The notes beneath the pieces are model-generated. The model was not told the DNA's origin, did no database searches, and worked only from the letters and a program-made list of their open reading frames with translations. A stretch of DNA of 64,000 nucleotides from Glutinoglossum americanum. Taxonomy: Eukaryota; Ascomycota; Geoglossomycetes; Geoglossales; Geoglossaceae. Positions within the stretch are counted from its first letter, which is position 1; every line of letters begins with the position of its first letter. Location: NCBI GenBank assembly GCA_020080175.1, contig JAGHQL010000037.1, positions 62,001 through 126,000 on the forward strand, written 5' to 3'. A program made the translations under genes and the position numbers. Positions 24,045 through 36,500 of this stretch are shown in pieces.

Positions 24045-27000
24045 TTTGTTGGTTCTTACTCTCTTATTATGTGTCCAGATTTTGTCTTAGACTCCTGCAA
24101 GGCAGCCCTCTGATATACCTTCCTTTCATCTGCACGAATCATGAGCATCTTTTCTTCGAGTTAGAATAGATCCCAAAACCCTAGTTGCATGCGTAGAGCA
24201 GGAGCCGATCTTCGCGCAAAATTCCTTTTGATATTTTGTAGGTCTGCTCCTTGTGTACTATATCGTGGGTCTCAAACTATCCTACGTTGAAATTCTTTCG
24301 GCTGCTTCGAGATTTCAACAAGCTACGAGCCTGCTCGCAAACTGGATGGTTACCAGTTACTCTAGGGAAGCACATTCATACATCATTATCACCAGCGGAG
24401 ATTGCTGCGCATCAAGGTGGCCAAGGGCACTTGGAATACTATTCGCTCATTCCCGTCATTGCCCAGCTCTAATGCTGTTACGGGGAGAAACGATGCTCGA
24501 CTATTACTGGCTTCTCTATACTCCTGGATCTGCAGCAGGGCTGCTCTCCTGGCTTCAAAGACATTGTTATCCCTCGTATCATATCCTTGGTATCTGCACA
24601 TCAAAACGGGTAGGAGAGTAGGCAGGGTGCTCGAGAAGGGCATTGTTCGCAAAGAGCTGGAAATGGAGGACGGTGCACGGGGGCCATCAGCAAGTATAAT
24701 AGCTTTCGATATTCGGGCTTCTCCGTCGCGGTGACACTTCTTATTTCGCTATCCACTACATAATCTAGAACGAATATCGATTACCAGTGAGCACACCGAT
24801 ACTCTGCAAGCAACCCCTCTGACAATACAACCTAGCATATACCCCAGGTTCATGGATTCTTGACGCGGGAAAGGAGGGTGCGCGATCAACACATAGTGAG
24901 ATAAGCGCATGGGGTCGTAGTGCCCAAGTGCTAGTGGCGACCTCGACAGGGACACGCACCGTCCGGTGAAGGCACCCTATATCATGGACCAAACTCGTCA
25001 GGTCGCGCAGGTGCTCAATTCCTTCTTTGCTTTGCGCGCCATCATCTGACAACGAGAGAAGAGTTCCGAACGGGACATGGATTAAGACAGCAAAGAGATT
25101 TCTTGGGTAGTTGGTGAGACGAACGTATGGAGAAATGGGTGATATCACACCGTGCAATAGCAAAGCGGCCTGAGCGATCCTCGCAGTCCGCACTATCTAG
25201 TTTTATCGACACCGCCATCTATAACTAGAGAAAGCCATTCTGAGGGGTCTAGTCTTGTTGTGGGACGCAGCGAGTAGGCCTTCTATCGAGGTTTGCCTCT
25301 GGCCCTGCAGAAACGGTGGTCCGGTTGTTCTCAGTGTTGTATTGAAGAGTTCCAACAGGCTGTATGACGGATAGCATAGTTGAATATACCTAAAGTACGA
25401 GGCTGAAATCCAACGCAATACTGGAAGTTTCTGAATCTGCTTCGAAGCGAGGGTATCCGGGCATCTATATGTTGTATGTACATACGGGAGTTGGAGACCT
25501 CGAGGGCTCCGTCTGTTATCAAAGCTGTTGAACCGGTAGGATGGGGAGAGTATAGAGACCTTCTCTCTGACAACCGCTTTCAAAACATGAGACGAAGGGC
25601 ATGACCAAAATGTACAGGGTATATGAAGCCGCGAACGCGTCCTCGCTTTTACTCAGTATCGTATACCGTCTTTTATGCAGGGTCGTTGGCTCGAAACCCC
25701 CGCCAAGAGTTTCCGGGCGACTAGCAGAACGGGTTCGCGGGGGGCCTCCGGGCGATCGTGTGTGTTTATGTAACTTTAAAATTCCCGTCTCTTGAGACAC
25801 CAGGCGTTCCTGATCGTCCTGGGTTTCCTCCCCTCCTTCCTCCCCCTCTTTGATCGGATCCGAACCCTGGGAAATACTCGCCTCCAGATACATTATGCCG
25901 CGCGACAGATCACTCGTGTCCGCACTAAATAACGAGCGAACAAAATAGGGTTAGGTGAACAAGCGGAACATCCTCTGCCTCTTTCCTTTTTCTTGTGCTC
26001 CTATTCATAGCAGACAGTGAGGAATCATAACGTAACGAAAGGGTGGGGAACCGGGAAGAGGACCTTAGCGTAGATGCAGAATTCTCGGGCCAAGAGGCGC
26101 AAAGATAGCAAGAATGGGAAGCAAGAGTCCAGTGCAGAGGGTGTCTTGTGTCTTGTGGAAGCTACTCCACACATCATACAGTAGTGTCAAACGCACAATG
26201 CAAGCGAGCATCCTCCCCCGCAAAGACAACACTCCAACGGGAGTACGGGGAGCATCGTGTGCACTGCCATCCCGAAAGAAAGCAGAAGAGAAAAAAAAGA
26301 AAAGAAAAGAGCAACAGCGAGATCCTTCAGAAGTTCGTCTAAACCCCATAAAAATAGGCCGACGCCCAGCATCCTCCTCCCCCCTCTCAAACAAAATTAG
26401 TCAAGTCAGCCCCAACCCTCCACCCCCAACCAAAAAAAAAAACCAACGGGCAAGAAAGTCGAGAGGAGGGGAAGAGAAAAAAAAAATAAAAATAAGATGG
26501 ATAAAAAAAAAAAAAAAGAAAAAGTGGGGGTTTGGGCGTATCGCATCAGATCTACCTTGTACCCGGGACGCTGCGTGGGTGTAGTGGTGCGCTGTGCCGC
26601 TGGTTCGGGCAGGCCGAGGTTGGGGAGTTGCGCGCGAGAGCCGACATGGGCACCTTTCGATTGTTCGTTGGTGGTTTTTTTGGCGGTGTGGACGTGGATG
26701 TGGATGTGGTGGTGTCTCTCTTTCCTTTTCTTTTTCCTTTCCCAACTCCTCCCTCCCCAGGCTGCTAGACCTCCGCGTGCGATGGATGCCCGGCTCGGAT
26801 CATCCTCGTCATCCGAGGGAAAACTTGTGGGAAAGGAGGCAGAAACACTTGCTGTTACAGCCCGCCCTATAATTTTGTACGTTTGCCTTGGTGGGAGGGG
26901 GGAACGGTCGTCTTGTGACCCCAACCAAAGATCCTGATGTAGATTGTAATGATGCTATCGAAAATAATAGTAATAATAGTAATAACAATAACAGTGTTTG

Positions 27001-27523
27001 GACTGGTCCAAAGTGCAATTCCTCAATAACTCCGCTTAGTACACCACAGCATACCCTCCGTGTCCGACTCATGCGGGAGACAGAATAATCTACAAGTTAC
27101 ACGAAGTTCCCCGGAGAGATCGGGGCGTGGTATTACATGTGATATCAGACAAATGAGGTATTGACGATGGCCCTGCATCCTCAAATCTCCACGAACGACG
27201 GGTACGATGCCCGGCGGACCTGTAGAAACAACAAAATTTTGAGTGAGACAACAAACGCCGATATTCCCCTTCCTGATATTGGTGAATATATATGCTTTCC
27301 TGCTACGCCGAGCATAAGTGCAATTTCGAAAAGGAAAGCGAGAAACGGCGCTGATGACACAGGTGTTGAAAACAAAGGGGAAATGGAGCCGCTGTAGTCG
27401 GGTAATGGAATAAAATGAAACACGCAATGATCTAATCTGCAGCGTGGAGATTGGAGACGTTATATCCTCGTAGAGAATCACGAAAAGTATCCAATCCGCC
27501 ATTTCCTGAAATCAGAACCGCAT
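24045..27523. other. 3.5 kb spacer, no firm gene
   Basis: Open frames of 100-170 codons occur on both strands without recognised domains. From about 26280 to 26530 the + strand is strongly purine-rich with several A runs, which artificially lengthens open frames. A minus-strand frame from 26924 begins plausibly (MGSQDDRSPLPPRQ) but soon becomes low complexity, so I do not call it. A trinucleotide repeat lies at about 26963-26996. Confidence 0.45.
26963..26996. repeat. AAT/AAC trinucleotide microsatellite
   Basis: About eleven imperfect AAT, AGT and AAC triplets in a row. It is a simple repeat in non-coding sequence and likely variable in length. Confidence 0.75.
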
Positions 27524-28565
27524 TTATGATGGGGCAGACGAGTGACATCCTCTTTCGTGCCGCTTCATATTACTCCGTACGCTAAACGCCTTCCCACAAC
27601 CGCGATGAGGACACTTGAAAGGTTTCTCCCCAGTGTGGCTATGGCTGTGTATTCGCAGGCTGCTTGGTCTCGAGAAGGCTTTGCTGCAGGTCTGGCAAAT
27701 GTATCTATCTTGAGATTGCGGGAAGGCGGCTTGGGACGAAGGTGAGATATAGTGGTGGTGTTGCCATAGGTTCGACGCGGAGGATGGAGTGACAGAGACA
27801 GGAACGACTGAAGGTGGGAAATTTTGCGGTAGCGATCTCTGGTAGTAGAGATCAGACGCAGGAGACTGACTTGAGGGTTGGTAATATGGTCCATTCAGGC
27901 TCTGGATCGGCGAAGTGCTATACGATAGTGACGCGGCGGGCGACATTGAATATCGTCTCTGTGGAATAGGAGTGAATGTCTGTCGTGGTTGTGAAGGATC
28001 TATACTGTTCAGGGCGGCGCCAGAGAAGTAATGGCCGGGTGTAGAAACAGCTGAATGTTGTGAGGCGGCAGAAGGGGATTGTGAACCCTCAAACACCGAT
28101 TCCGGTCGCATTGGGGGTGTGGGAGGAAGTACCACCCTCGCGCTGTTTGTGTTTGTTTGACTATATAGTGGCGCCTGCTGCTGACCGTACCGCATATCCG
28201 GGGTATGTTGGCCTTGAGGGAGTTCTGCGTACTGCCTCTCCGATGCTACAAAGTCGGTCAGTCTACATATGCTCGGAAGCTCGAAGCAATGGCATCTCAC
28301 CATTTTCAGTGGCGTTCGAAGAGCCACCGTCGACGAACCCTAACAGACTGGATATTGATGGCAGCGAGCATTTCGAGGTTTCTTCGACCGGAGGGGACGG
28401 AGGCGGTTGAGGAGTTTGCGAATAGTGATATGCCAGAGGCGACTGAGTATATGAATTTTGAATGAAAGAGGCGGCCATATCTTGTCGATGGTAGCCCCCT
28501 TGGTTGTAGGTTTGTTGCGTTTCAGTACTATGTCGACTGCTGTGAACAAGGCTTGGGAGATTCAT
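27524..28565 (-). CDS. flbC: FlbC-type C2H2 transcription factor
   Basis: Exons (minus strand) 28565-28301 and 28245-27524 give 328 residues; Aspergillus FlbC is 354. FlbC activates asexual development by promoting expression of brlA. Two adjacent C2H2 fingers sit at the very C terminus: finger 1 at 272-292 (CQTCSKAFSRPSSLRIHSHS, then His), finger 2 at 300-323 (CPHRGCGKAFSVRSNMKRH, then His). They are joined by a TGEKPF linker. This pair and its terminal position are diagnostic. The rest is Ser/Pro/Gln/Tyr-rich and likely disordered, with VVLPPTPPMRPESVFEG. The 55-base intron has a GTGAGA donor and TTGTAG acceptor. The start is the first in-frame ATG. Target genes here are inferred from the family only. 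Confidence 0.9.
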
Positions 28566-29104
28566 GTCTATTGAGAACAAATCTGGAGACCGGTTTGAGA
28601 GGGAGTCGGTGTGTTTTGGCTAGAGACCTGCTGTCTAGACTTTTTCAAGGTAAATACTACTGCGGCCGCCACGCTGTATATAGGAACATCTAAAGAGTTG
28701 ATGGCGGGGAAATAGCCAAATTCGCTTTTATGCAATCGGTTGACGCCAAAAACCGGAACGGGTGGTGGTGGTATTTATTAGAGGGTAAATTCGAAGAGCC
28801 GTCGCAGAGAGTGTGGGTCGAAACGGTTGACTTCCCCCTCTCGAAGGCGTTTATTGGCGTCTGATATAGGCCGGGATATGTTAAAACCCCTGCCCTTCAA
28901 CAACGCAGAACAACTGGAGCGGATGCAGTCAATTCTACCGTCCTCGTTCGGTCCAGGGGTTCCCGGAAAAGACGAGGTTGACGACGAAAGCAGTAAATGC
29001 AGAGTGCTACAGCTATGGCCTTAGCGCAGGGTACGTCAATAAGTAGAAGATGCCGTGGCCCTGGAAATCCTGCAAACCTGCAATAATGCTTATGTCGATA
29101 TGCC
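28566..29104. promoter_or_regulatory. upstream region of flbC
   Basis: About 540 bases between the flbC start and the stop of a possible small minus-strand gene. No conserved open frame is present. It likely holds the flbC promoter and leader; no specific site was identified. Confidence 0.4.
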
Positions 29105-29347
29105 CTAATATATTTGTTCTGCCTTGGCTTTTCTCGCGAGTCGAGGATCGATTGGGTTGGATCGTCCTTTAAGAGCTGATAGACCCCCAGGTGATTCGAG
29201 ATTGTTCTCCACCAAGGACGTATTCGTTGGTGGTTGGGCAGAGGATCGTACAAGAATAGACGCAATACGCTGAAAGTGGCCGTCGGAGGGGATATTACAA
29301 CTTCGGGCGCAACGACCTAGAGTTATGGCTGCGCTGGAGGCATCCAT
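29105..29347 (-). CDS. hypothetical small protein (80 residues)
   Basis: A single open frame begins with ATG (MDASSAAITLGRCARS) and ends in a basic segment (DPRLARKAKAEQIY). Codon third positions lean to C and T as in neighbouring genes, and composition looks protein-like: an Arg/Ser-rich, low-acid N terminus that could be a mitochondrial presequence, then a polar middle. I do not recognise the family. It lies 540 bases upstream of flbC on the same strand. It may be a real short gene or a chance frame; no intron is needed. Confidence 0.3.
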   Translation of the reverse strand: MDASSAAITLGRCARSCNIPSDGHFQRIASILVRSSAQPPTNTSLVENNLESPGGLSALKGRSNPIDPRLARKAKAEQIY

Positions 29348-32300
29348 TCGATTACGTCTAGCTGTTGTCGCTTAGAAGGAGGAAAGGAAAGAGTGTGAGA
29401 AGGATGAAAATCCCATAGGTTGCTCGATATGGTGCGTAATGTCGAAGAATATTCGTAGCCCGATGTGGGGGGGGGTGGTGTCAGGGCCTCAGGAGGCAAA
29501 GTGATACTCTCCAGGGTTCCTCGTCAGGTGCGCCAGACGGTCGGTTCATGGATTAAGAACAATGCAAATTTGCCCAAATTATTTCTTCATGAACCTCCCG
29601 GCTACCCTTGCGATGGGTCTTCCATGTCATCCGTGTGGGCTCACGGGCCGGAAAGCGTCCTGCAAGTGAGAAAATAAGATTCGGGCCAATGTCTCCAACG
29701 GGGGGAGTAGCGTTATCCCTGGAGAGGCGTCAGAGTCGTGGGTTGTGTTGCTCTGCGGCATTGGAAGGATCAGACGAAGACGACGCCAGCGGTTGGCGCA
29801 TGCAATGCACTGAAGTCTCGGATCGGGTGACGGGGTGCGCTTGGGGCAAGAACGTGGCGTTTCTGACGGTTTACATAGTACGGGAGGTTCGCGTGCTAAA
29901 TAATCTCAAACACATGAGGTCCAATTTTGACAGGCCATCGGCAGCCAGCCATCGCCTTGGCCAAGTCTGTTCTATTCCGGGCTTGGCCCCTTCTCTGCTC
30001 TGCTTCGCTGCCCTCTCGTTCCTGCCATTCCAGAACGGGCTTCTAATCAGCTCGTGGAATCTGGTCATCTCCAGAATGATCATGGAATCGGGGACGCGGA
30101 CGGGGATTTACTGAACCCCTTGCCAAGGTTACAGGGTTGCAAGGGCTAGGCCTATTGGAGCTCCTGTCCAAGCTGTCGTCTAGCAGGATGGAACACCCCC
30201 CGAATATCCTTCGACCTTCTCTAGCCTAGGGCGGACGCATGCGCGGGTGAAGGTGGGCAAAAGTTCGCACAGGCTGGCGATCTATATGCAGCTAGAATTT
30301 CGACCTTGACCGTCAAATCCTCATCCGGCATAGATCGCATCTTATCAATTGGTCCACGACTCATACCGTCAAGTCGGCGTGCACAACTCCCAACAGCTGC
30401 ACAGGCGATCTCAAACTTCCAACACGGAATCTCTCGTCCCGCTAATCTGCGACCGCAACCCCCTAAGGTTGTTGTAGACAGTCGATTACTTTGGCCTGCT
30501 AGGCTCTATGTTATGATAACTCTATTCCACTTGCGGAAACTAAAGAGTGTATTTATGGATGGCCGTACAGCGTACAGCAGTACCCCCCCTATTTTTGCCG
30601 GAAACTCGTGCTCTTTTTCTCCCACGCATCGGTTTTCTCGCCTGCGGTTTGTGTCTCACATGTACAGAGTACTCTACCCGCACAAGCCGCGCATGTTGGA
30701 GGCTGCTGGCGATCACGATCAGCAGAAGTCAAAAATCATTCGTGCGTCCGTCCGCAAAGAAAGAGTCGCCGATATTAGGATGGCCATTCAGGGGACCCAT
30801 GCATCCACGCGCTTCGTTTGGACATACAATCTAACCACGACTGGGAGTTGTGCCAATGGGCGTCCGGTGGAACATGGCTCTGTAAGCATTCCATAAGATT
30901 AGGTTAAATTCTAGAAGGGTACGTTTTCGGTTTTATAGGAAATCCAATAGGCAACGCGACCAATGGAGGTATGGAAGCGGGCAGGACATTGGCATGGTTA
31001 CACTGCACTTCCCAAGATCCTGGAATGCATCTAACGTCGGATAGATATGCTTGACCCGAATCCCGTGCTCCACGATATGCCGATTGGGGCGGGCTCGGCC
31101 GGCCATGCCGATGTTCAATGAGAGAGCAAGAGCTAAAGGCGACTCGAGGCAAAATCCGGCCGCAGATCATTGGCACCCTACTCCTCTCGATATTCCCAAA
31201 TCTCTGCAGCCAGCCATGACACGGTGCGATCACGATCGGGAGGGTCTACTATTGCTTTTGTATATGGTGTGCGCCATCAGCATCATTAAAGGAAGCTGCC
31301 AATAAAACAACACAGAGCCATGAGGCAATGCAGAATGATGACGCATTAGAGCGCTTCCTCCAGTATCACACCTCACTTTCTAGAGCGGAGATCATGTAGG
31401 TAGTCGAGAGGGTGAATGGTACCAAATGAGGAAGTGCGTTCCAGTAGCAGATCAAGGTATTTAGATTATTCAATACATATGTCGATCGGCTGTACATGTC
31501 AGCACCGAAACGTGGCAAAACGCAAACATGAGAGTTTAGCATTCAATCTTCCAATTCGCGGGTTGGGAAAACGGTGCAGGTTTGCGGCAAGCTCTATGCA
31601 AGCTTGATGCAACGGCTGATCACCCAAACCCTGTCATGCATTTGCTGCATTCTGCAGGCAGTGCAGATTTGTGGTTTGGGATCTTCCTGATTTCCTGTAA
31701 GCGAGGGTTGTTTGATCCCAGTTGTGAAGTCGGAGGCGGCTGCACGACCTGAGCGACATCACCTTCCTTTGGGAGACTGGAATGCCTGGCAGGGAGGCTG
31801 AGGGTGTCGTGGAGTCCGAGTGTCTGAGATTTGCCGAGGCTGAAATGACTGCTTACTGCGAGCTGGGGATCGGTCGAATTCAGGACAGGAAGCTGGGAGC
31901 CTGTGGCCAGAAGAAAACCGGCAGCTGGTGCCTAATGTCGCTTGGAAATTGATGGTGAAGCCTGACGATGGAAGCTGTTGTTTTTCATTCTCTCGATCCA
32001 CGAGGGTGGCGATCGCCTTAAAAAAAAAAATCCTGGGACGAGGCCCCTTCTCGGATCTTGTTGGACGACAGTTTTGGCGCTTCCGAAACACTCATACCAC
32101 TGCCGAAATTTGGGTGCTCGTATCCTCAAACGAACCCGTCACATCACAGGAATTTAGTCCACCACCAGACGGAGGCAGATTATTACTGCTAAAACGAGTG
32201 CCATTAGTTTGAGATCTCCGGCGGTTGGGCGAAGAAATGAGAGCAGAAGGCCCCACACGCAAGGAGCTTTGCCGTAGACGCGCTGGCCGGGCGTCGACTC

Positions 32301-32862
32301 CCTGCGCAGAGAAAGAGCGTGCCAAGCTGGGTAAATCATCCGTCGGCGTGGATGGATTTTGCTCTGCAACCGAAGCGAGGCCTCAAACCCTTTTTCCTTT
32401 TTTCTTCCGTTTATGCTTTTTCGTGTTTGCTTTCTTTTTACCGAAGGGGGTGGAATACCGGGCGAACGGCAATCCATGCTGCCATGCCATGGATGATCCG
32501 CACATCGTCAGGGTCGTTACAGCCTGCAGCTGCGAACGTCATGCGGAATCAACTGCCGCGTGGATCTCCTGAGACGGACGAGAGCATTGGACGATAGAGG
32601 GCCGTTGGCCCCTTAGAGCCCTCCCAATACGAGTTCGAGTCGAATTACACACCGGCTTTCTATCCGGGTGGGCACCGCAGCATCTCAGCCAGCGCGGGGC
32701 ATTAGGCCGTGTTGGGTCTAGCCCGTCGTTTCCAACCGTTGCTGTAAAATGAAACATGACAGGTGCGGGGGTTCCAGATCGGAATATATGTCCGAAGTGA
32801 AAATAAACCCAGTGTAAATAAACCCAGCGTAAATATAGGCGCCCATGGCAATAACCTCTTCT

Positions 32863-32974
32863 CACAGCCCACAGCCCTCGCAGCCCTCGCAGCCCTCGCA
32901 GCTCTCACAGCCCTCGAACCCCCGCAACCCTCGCAACCCTCACAACCCTCACGACCCTCACGACCCTCACGACC
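32863..32974. repeat. 9-base minisatellite (about 12 units)
   Basis: Roughly twelve tandem copies of a nonamer drifting from CAGCCCTCG through AACCCTCGC to GACCCTCAC. Adjacent units are more alike than distant ones, as expected from stepwise expansion. Because nine is a multiple of three, the repeat leaves frames open on both strands and produces spurious repetitive open frames. It is preceded at about 32803-32833 by two copies of a 15-base unit containing TAAACCCAG. Confidence 0.85.
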
Positions 32975-33385
32975 GGTGTCGCGCAATGCAGCGTCACCGG
33001 TCCAGCCAATCGCCGGTCGCGAGGGATGTCCGCCAAGCCCTTCCATGTCCCCTATGTCCTCTACTGCTCTACGCTCCATACCTCTCCGGTGTATTCGCGT
33101 CCTGCCATCGGTATACGCCAGCCACACGACACCCTCCGGGCCATCGACGCAGAGCCATACATGGTCGGTATGGTGTAACCCGGGCCTTACTGCTCACAGT
33201 CCGTCCCCCGTCCGAAGGCGTCCTATCTGATCCTTGGGCAACCCCTGGCCCTGTCCAAGCCAGCATGCTGCGTACTTCTCTTAAACCCCAGGAGCTCTGC
33301 ATCTGCTTGCCAGGGGTTAGGTCAAGCCGCGTTTTCGTGTCGTGCCTAATTTTCCTATCCTAGGTACCCTGCCCGCTGGTATGTA

Positions 33386-33558
33386 GGCCGACTCCAAAAG
33401 CCTTCATGCCACTTGTTAGGCTTCGCTTTGGCGCTGCCTCACTAAAGCCCAGTTAAAGCAGCGCCTAAGAGGTGCCTGTGGCCTTGGACGCGAGGTTTCT
33501 GATGGGGTAAAGTTCTACCGAGACTTAGGTAAGAGTCTGAAGGCTTTTGGGGTCGGCC
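33386..33558. repeat. imperfect inverted repeat (foldback), 21-base arms
   Basis: The left arm at 33386-33406 (ggccgactccaaaagcctt, then ca) matches the reverse complement of 33538-33558 at 20 of 21 bases, with a loop of 131 bases. Inside the loop a second short pair (GGCGCTGC near 33430 and GCAGCGCC near 33468) can also pair. The unit could be a small non-autonomous foldback element or a structured RNA. No target-site duplication was identified. Confidence 0.6.
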
Positions 33559-36500
33559 GACGTACGTACGCGAGGATCGTCCGCGTTCCTTGCTCGACCC
33601 AGCGGCTTTCTTGGTTCCTCGGCATCCACAAATCAGGATGGAGGCTTCCTAGTTATCGCGTGTGTTCCGTCCTCTTACGCTAGGATGTCCCCGAGCTCCC
33701 TCACCGTTTCGCTGTCTCTTCCTCCTCTTCTCTTGTGAAGCCCGAAAACGCCGAGTTCCTGGAAGAACCCTGCCCGCCACTTATTGTGCAACTTTCTCCC
33801 TGGCTTTCGCCGTGCCCAGTGTGCCTGATGCGAGCCAGGCTTCGAGCCGTGCACATACACATGAGGCGGACTATCTAGGCCCTTCATCGGGCTTTTACAT
33901 TACTACTCGGAAATTTAACTCTCTCTGGGTTTCAAGCACTTTGGATGTTTGTGTTGCCTCTCCGCTTAGGCGGCGTGGCTATTACCCAGGGGACTCACCG
34001 CCTATTGCACGCACCGACCCCATGCTCCTGTATCTCCAAGTACCTTCAATTTAGCGCTGGGCATATACATAATATGCGCACTCTTTTTTTTTTTTGGGCT
34101 GGCCCCACTTGCCCTACCGCTTTGTTCTATATACCTAAATAGCTCGGTACCTGTCGTAGGAGATGCATAGCGTGCCCCATAAGGATTCAACATTGGAGCA
34201 GATTGGGATGTTCTCCGAATATCGGCGTGACCCTCGGAGGCACTTCATGCTTTTTGGCCTTTCAATTCCACTCACTAGCCTACATACTGCTGCATCCCCA
34301 GAGTGGAGTACAGGATGGGGTACATATCTCTATCCTCCATGCGCCTTGCTGATCAATTGATCATACCCCGCAAATTACGGGCATGAGGCGATGCGTTGTC
34401 CCTACTCTATGGGAGGGCTCATTATCCCCTTTCCTTGTTTATATCGGGTTGTCTATAGGAATTATCGCTCTGCCGGCACAGACCCACAGAATTCGCACCG
34501 GTCCACTTGGCGGCTATCGACGTACTGAGCGTGCCGAAGATCGCGAGAGACAGAAGAGTTTTCCTTTCCCTAGTACCTGAGGTTTGGGGGTCCTATCAAC
34601 ACCCCCACTGGTTTGCCAAGGCGTCGTGGGCGTTCCGAAATTCACCGCTGATCCTGCAGCAAGAGAATCTAAGTGCATGAATTGGCGGCTCCCTGAGAAG
34701 ATCCCTCAATCGGCGATAAGAGACAATAATGATCCCTTTGAAAGCTCAGATCGGGCACAACGGAGTTGGGTTCTACACTGGAACCGCTTTTCAGGTGCTG
34801 TATCCTCAGAATGATGTTTTGTCGAAAATATACTATCCTTTAGAATGTCACAAAATCCCACCTCCCTAAGTGCTCTGGTTCTAACTCGCTGTAGGCTGGG
34901 CGATTGTCCATACTTCACCGAGTCGCCCAATATACCTCCTCCCTGGTTGGGGCCGCTGAAGCCTCCAACCTGGAGCAGAAGGGCATGTGATAAACAGAAC
35001 CTTCATCAGATATTAAAGTTTGGCTTTCGGTGTCTCTTGGATATCACTTCTACGGTCGTCCTGCGTTGAATCCTACCCGTAGCAGTTTTTGGCATGCCGT
35101 TTGTAAGATATATCTACAGTAGTTAGAAGACCCAATCGCAAAGAGATGTGGTATGACTATGGTACCTTCGGTAACTTGAGCTTTGCGACCCTTTCTGCAT
35201 ACACACTCTCAGTTCATCTTCTCCCCCGTCCTGCCCTGCCTCAAGACGGTTGCAACACCAACATTTCAGCCATGCATCTTACCCGCCACAGCAAAGTTCA
35301 CAACTCTGCCAACCGCAGGATGTTGCGCCACTCACTATGCTGTCAACTTCAATGAGGCTAATCTTTTCTCCTCCCTTTTTGACCAATTCTTTGATTCTGC
35401 TTATGGCCATAATGTATCCGTCCTCGTCCTTTCTCCCTTGGTCTCCGGTCCTGGAGGATGACGACTTGTTTGCCTCCGGGCTATTCAGATACCTTTCGTA
35501 ACGTTCTCACCGCGAACGAAAACTCCTCCTAAGCAACCTTGACACTGCTATCTAGGATCTCCATTTGGCTCCATTGCCCGACGCCGACGCCGCCAGGTTT
35601 ACGCTTTGAGGGAGGAAGAGGATTTCGAAATCAGCTGACGAGCGGCTTCTGTCAGGGCATATGCCTCCGGAATGAGGGCACTGAAATTTTCCTCAAGCCT
35701 ATGAAACGTGCTGGGAGATAGAGGCGAAGAGTATGGTCTAACGAAGCGGGTGTCGGGTTTAGGGTTCGTAGAGGTGTTTTGAGGACGACGTGATGGGCGG
35801 CAGGACTGCTGTATACTAATCCACCTTATACATAGTAAAGCCACTCCAAAAGACAGGTTCAGAGAATCGCTGAGGTCGATCACGCGTCCGCCCAAACGAA
35901 GGGGTGAGGGAACATGGAAAGCGGGATGGCAAGCAGCGCCCGATCTTGGGGCATAAGCCTGTAAGCTTCACAAGCATCCTCTAGGTGATAGGTGTCAGAC
36001 ATTTAGAACATGAAGGGCTTGAGTTAAATAGCGGGGATATGAACTCATCGTGCTGGCAGATTTCAATGCGTCAGTGACACCTTTGCTGATTCGATCATTC
36101 TCGGGACAAGGGACAACTGGGTGACCTCCTGCTTTCAGGCGTCCCTTGGTTCCGTTGGTATGTAGAGCGAGAGCAATATTATCCGGTTGTGCTCTCCACA
36201 CGGTTTGTTTTTTTGCATTTTGCAACGCCCCTCCGTCTTTGGCAACCAGAATTAATTCGGACAGTTGACCGTCCCAATAGCGCTCAGCAATTACAGCCCA
36301 GTATTCCCTGGCTGCCCTGATAGCTAGACCAGTTGACTCAACAGCACCCCCCGGCGAGGCTACAGCGGACTTGACCTTCAATATAAAATTCAAATTCACC
36401 TTGTTTATGGGCAGGGTTTAGCGGCACCACAACTACTTGCTGGTAGGTTGTAGCAAAGGAAATAACAACGAATTCTAGAGTCGGAAAGAACGATTGAGAT

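Noticed and set aside
25519-25893. Minus-strand frame containing GGGFEPTTL
   Set aside because: The phrase recalls a common spurious peptide and there is no surrounding domain. Checked as tRNA antisense; the arms do not pair.
26406-26924. Possible small mitochondrial ATP synthase subunit on the minus strand (QTYKIIGRAV)
   Set aside because: The short word resembles subunit k/e N termini, but the expected transmembrane segment is absent and the frame turns into Arg/Lys/His-rich low complexity. No convincing second exon was found.
28301-28580. Longer flbC N terminus starting at 28580
   Set aside because: That position is TTG. The first ATG in frame is at 28565, so the shorter start was used.
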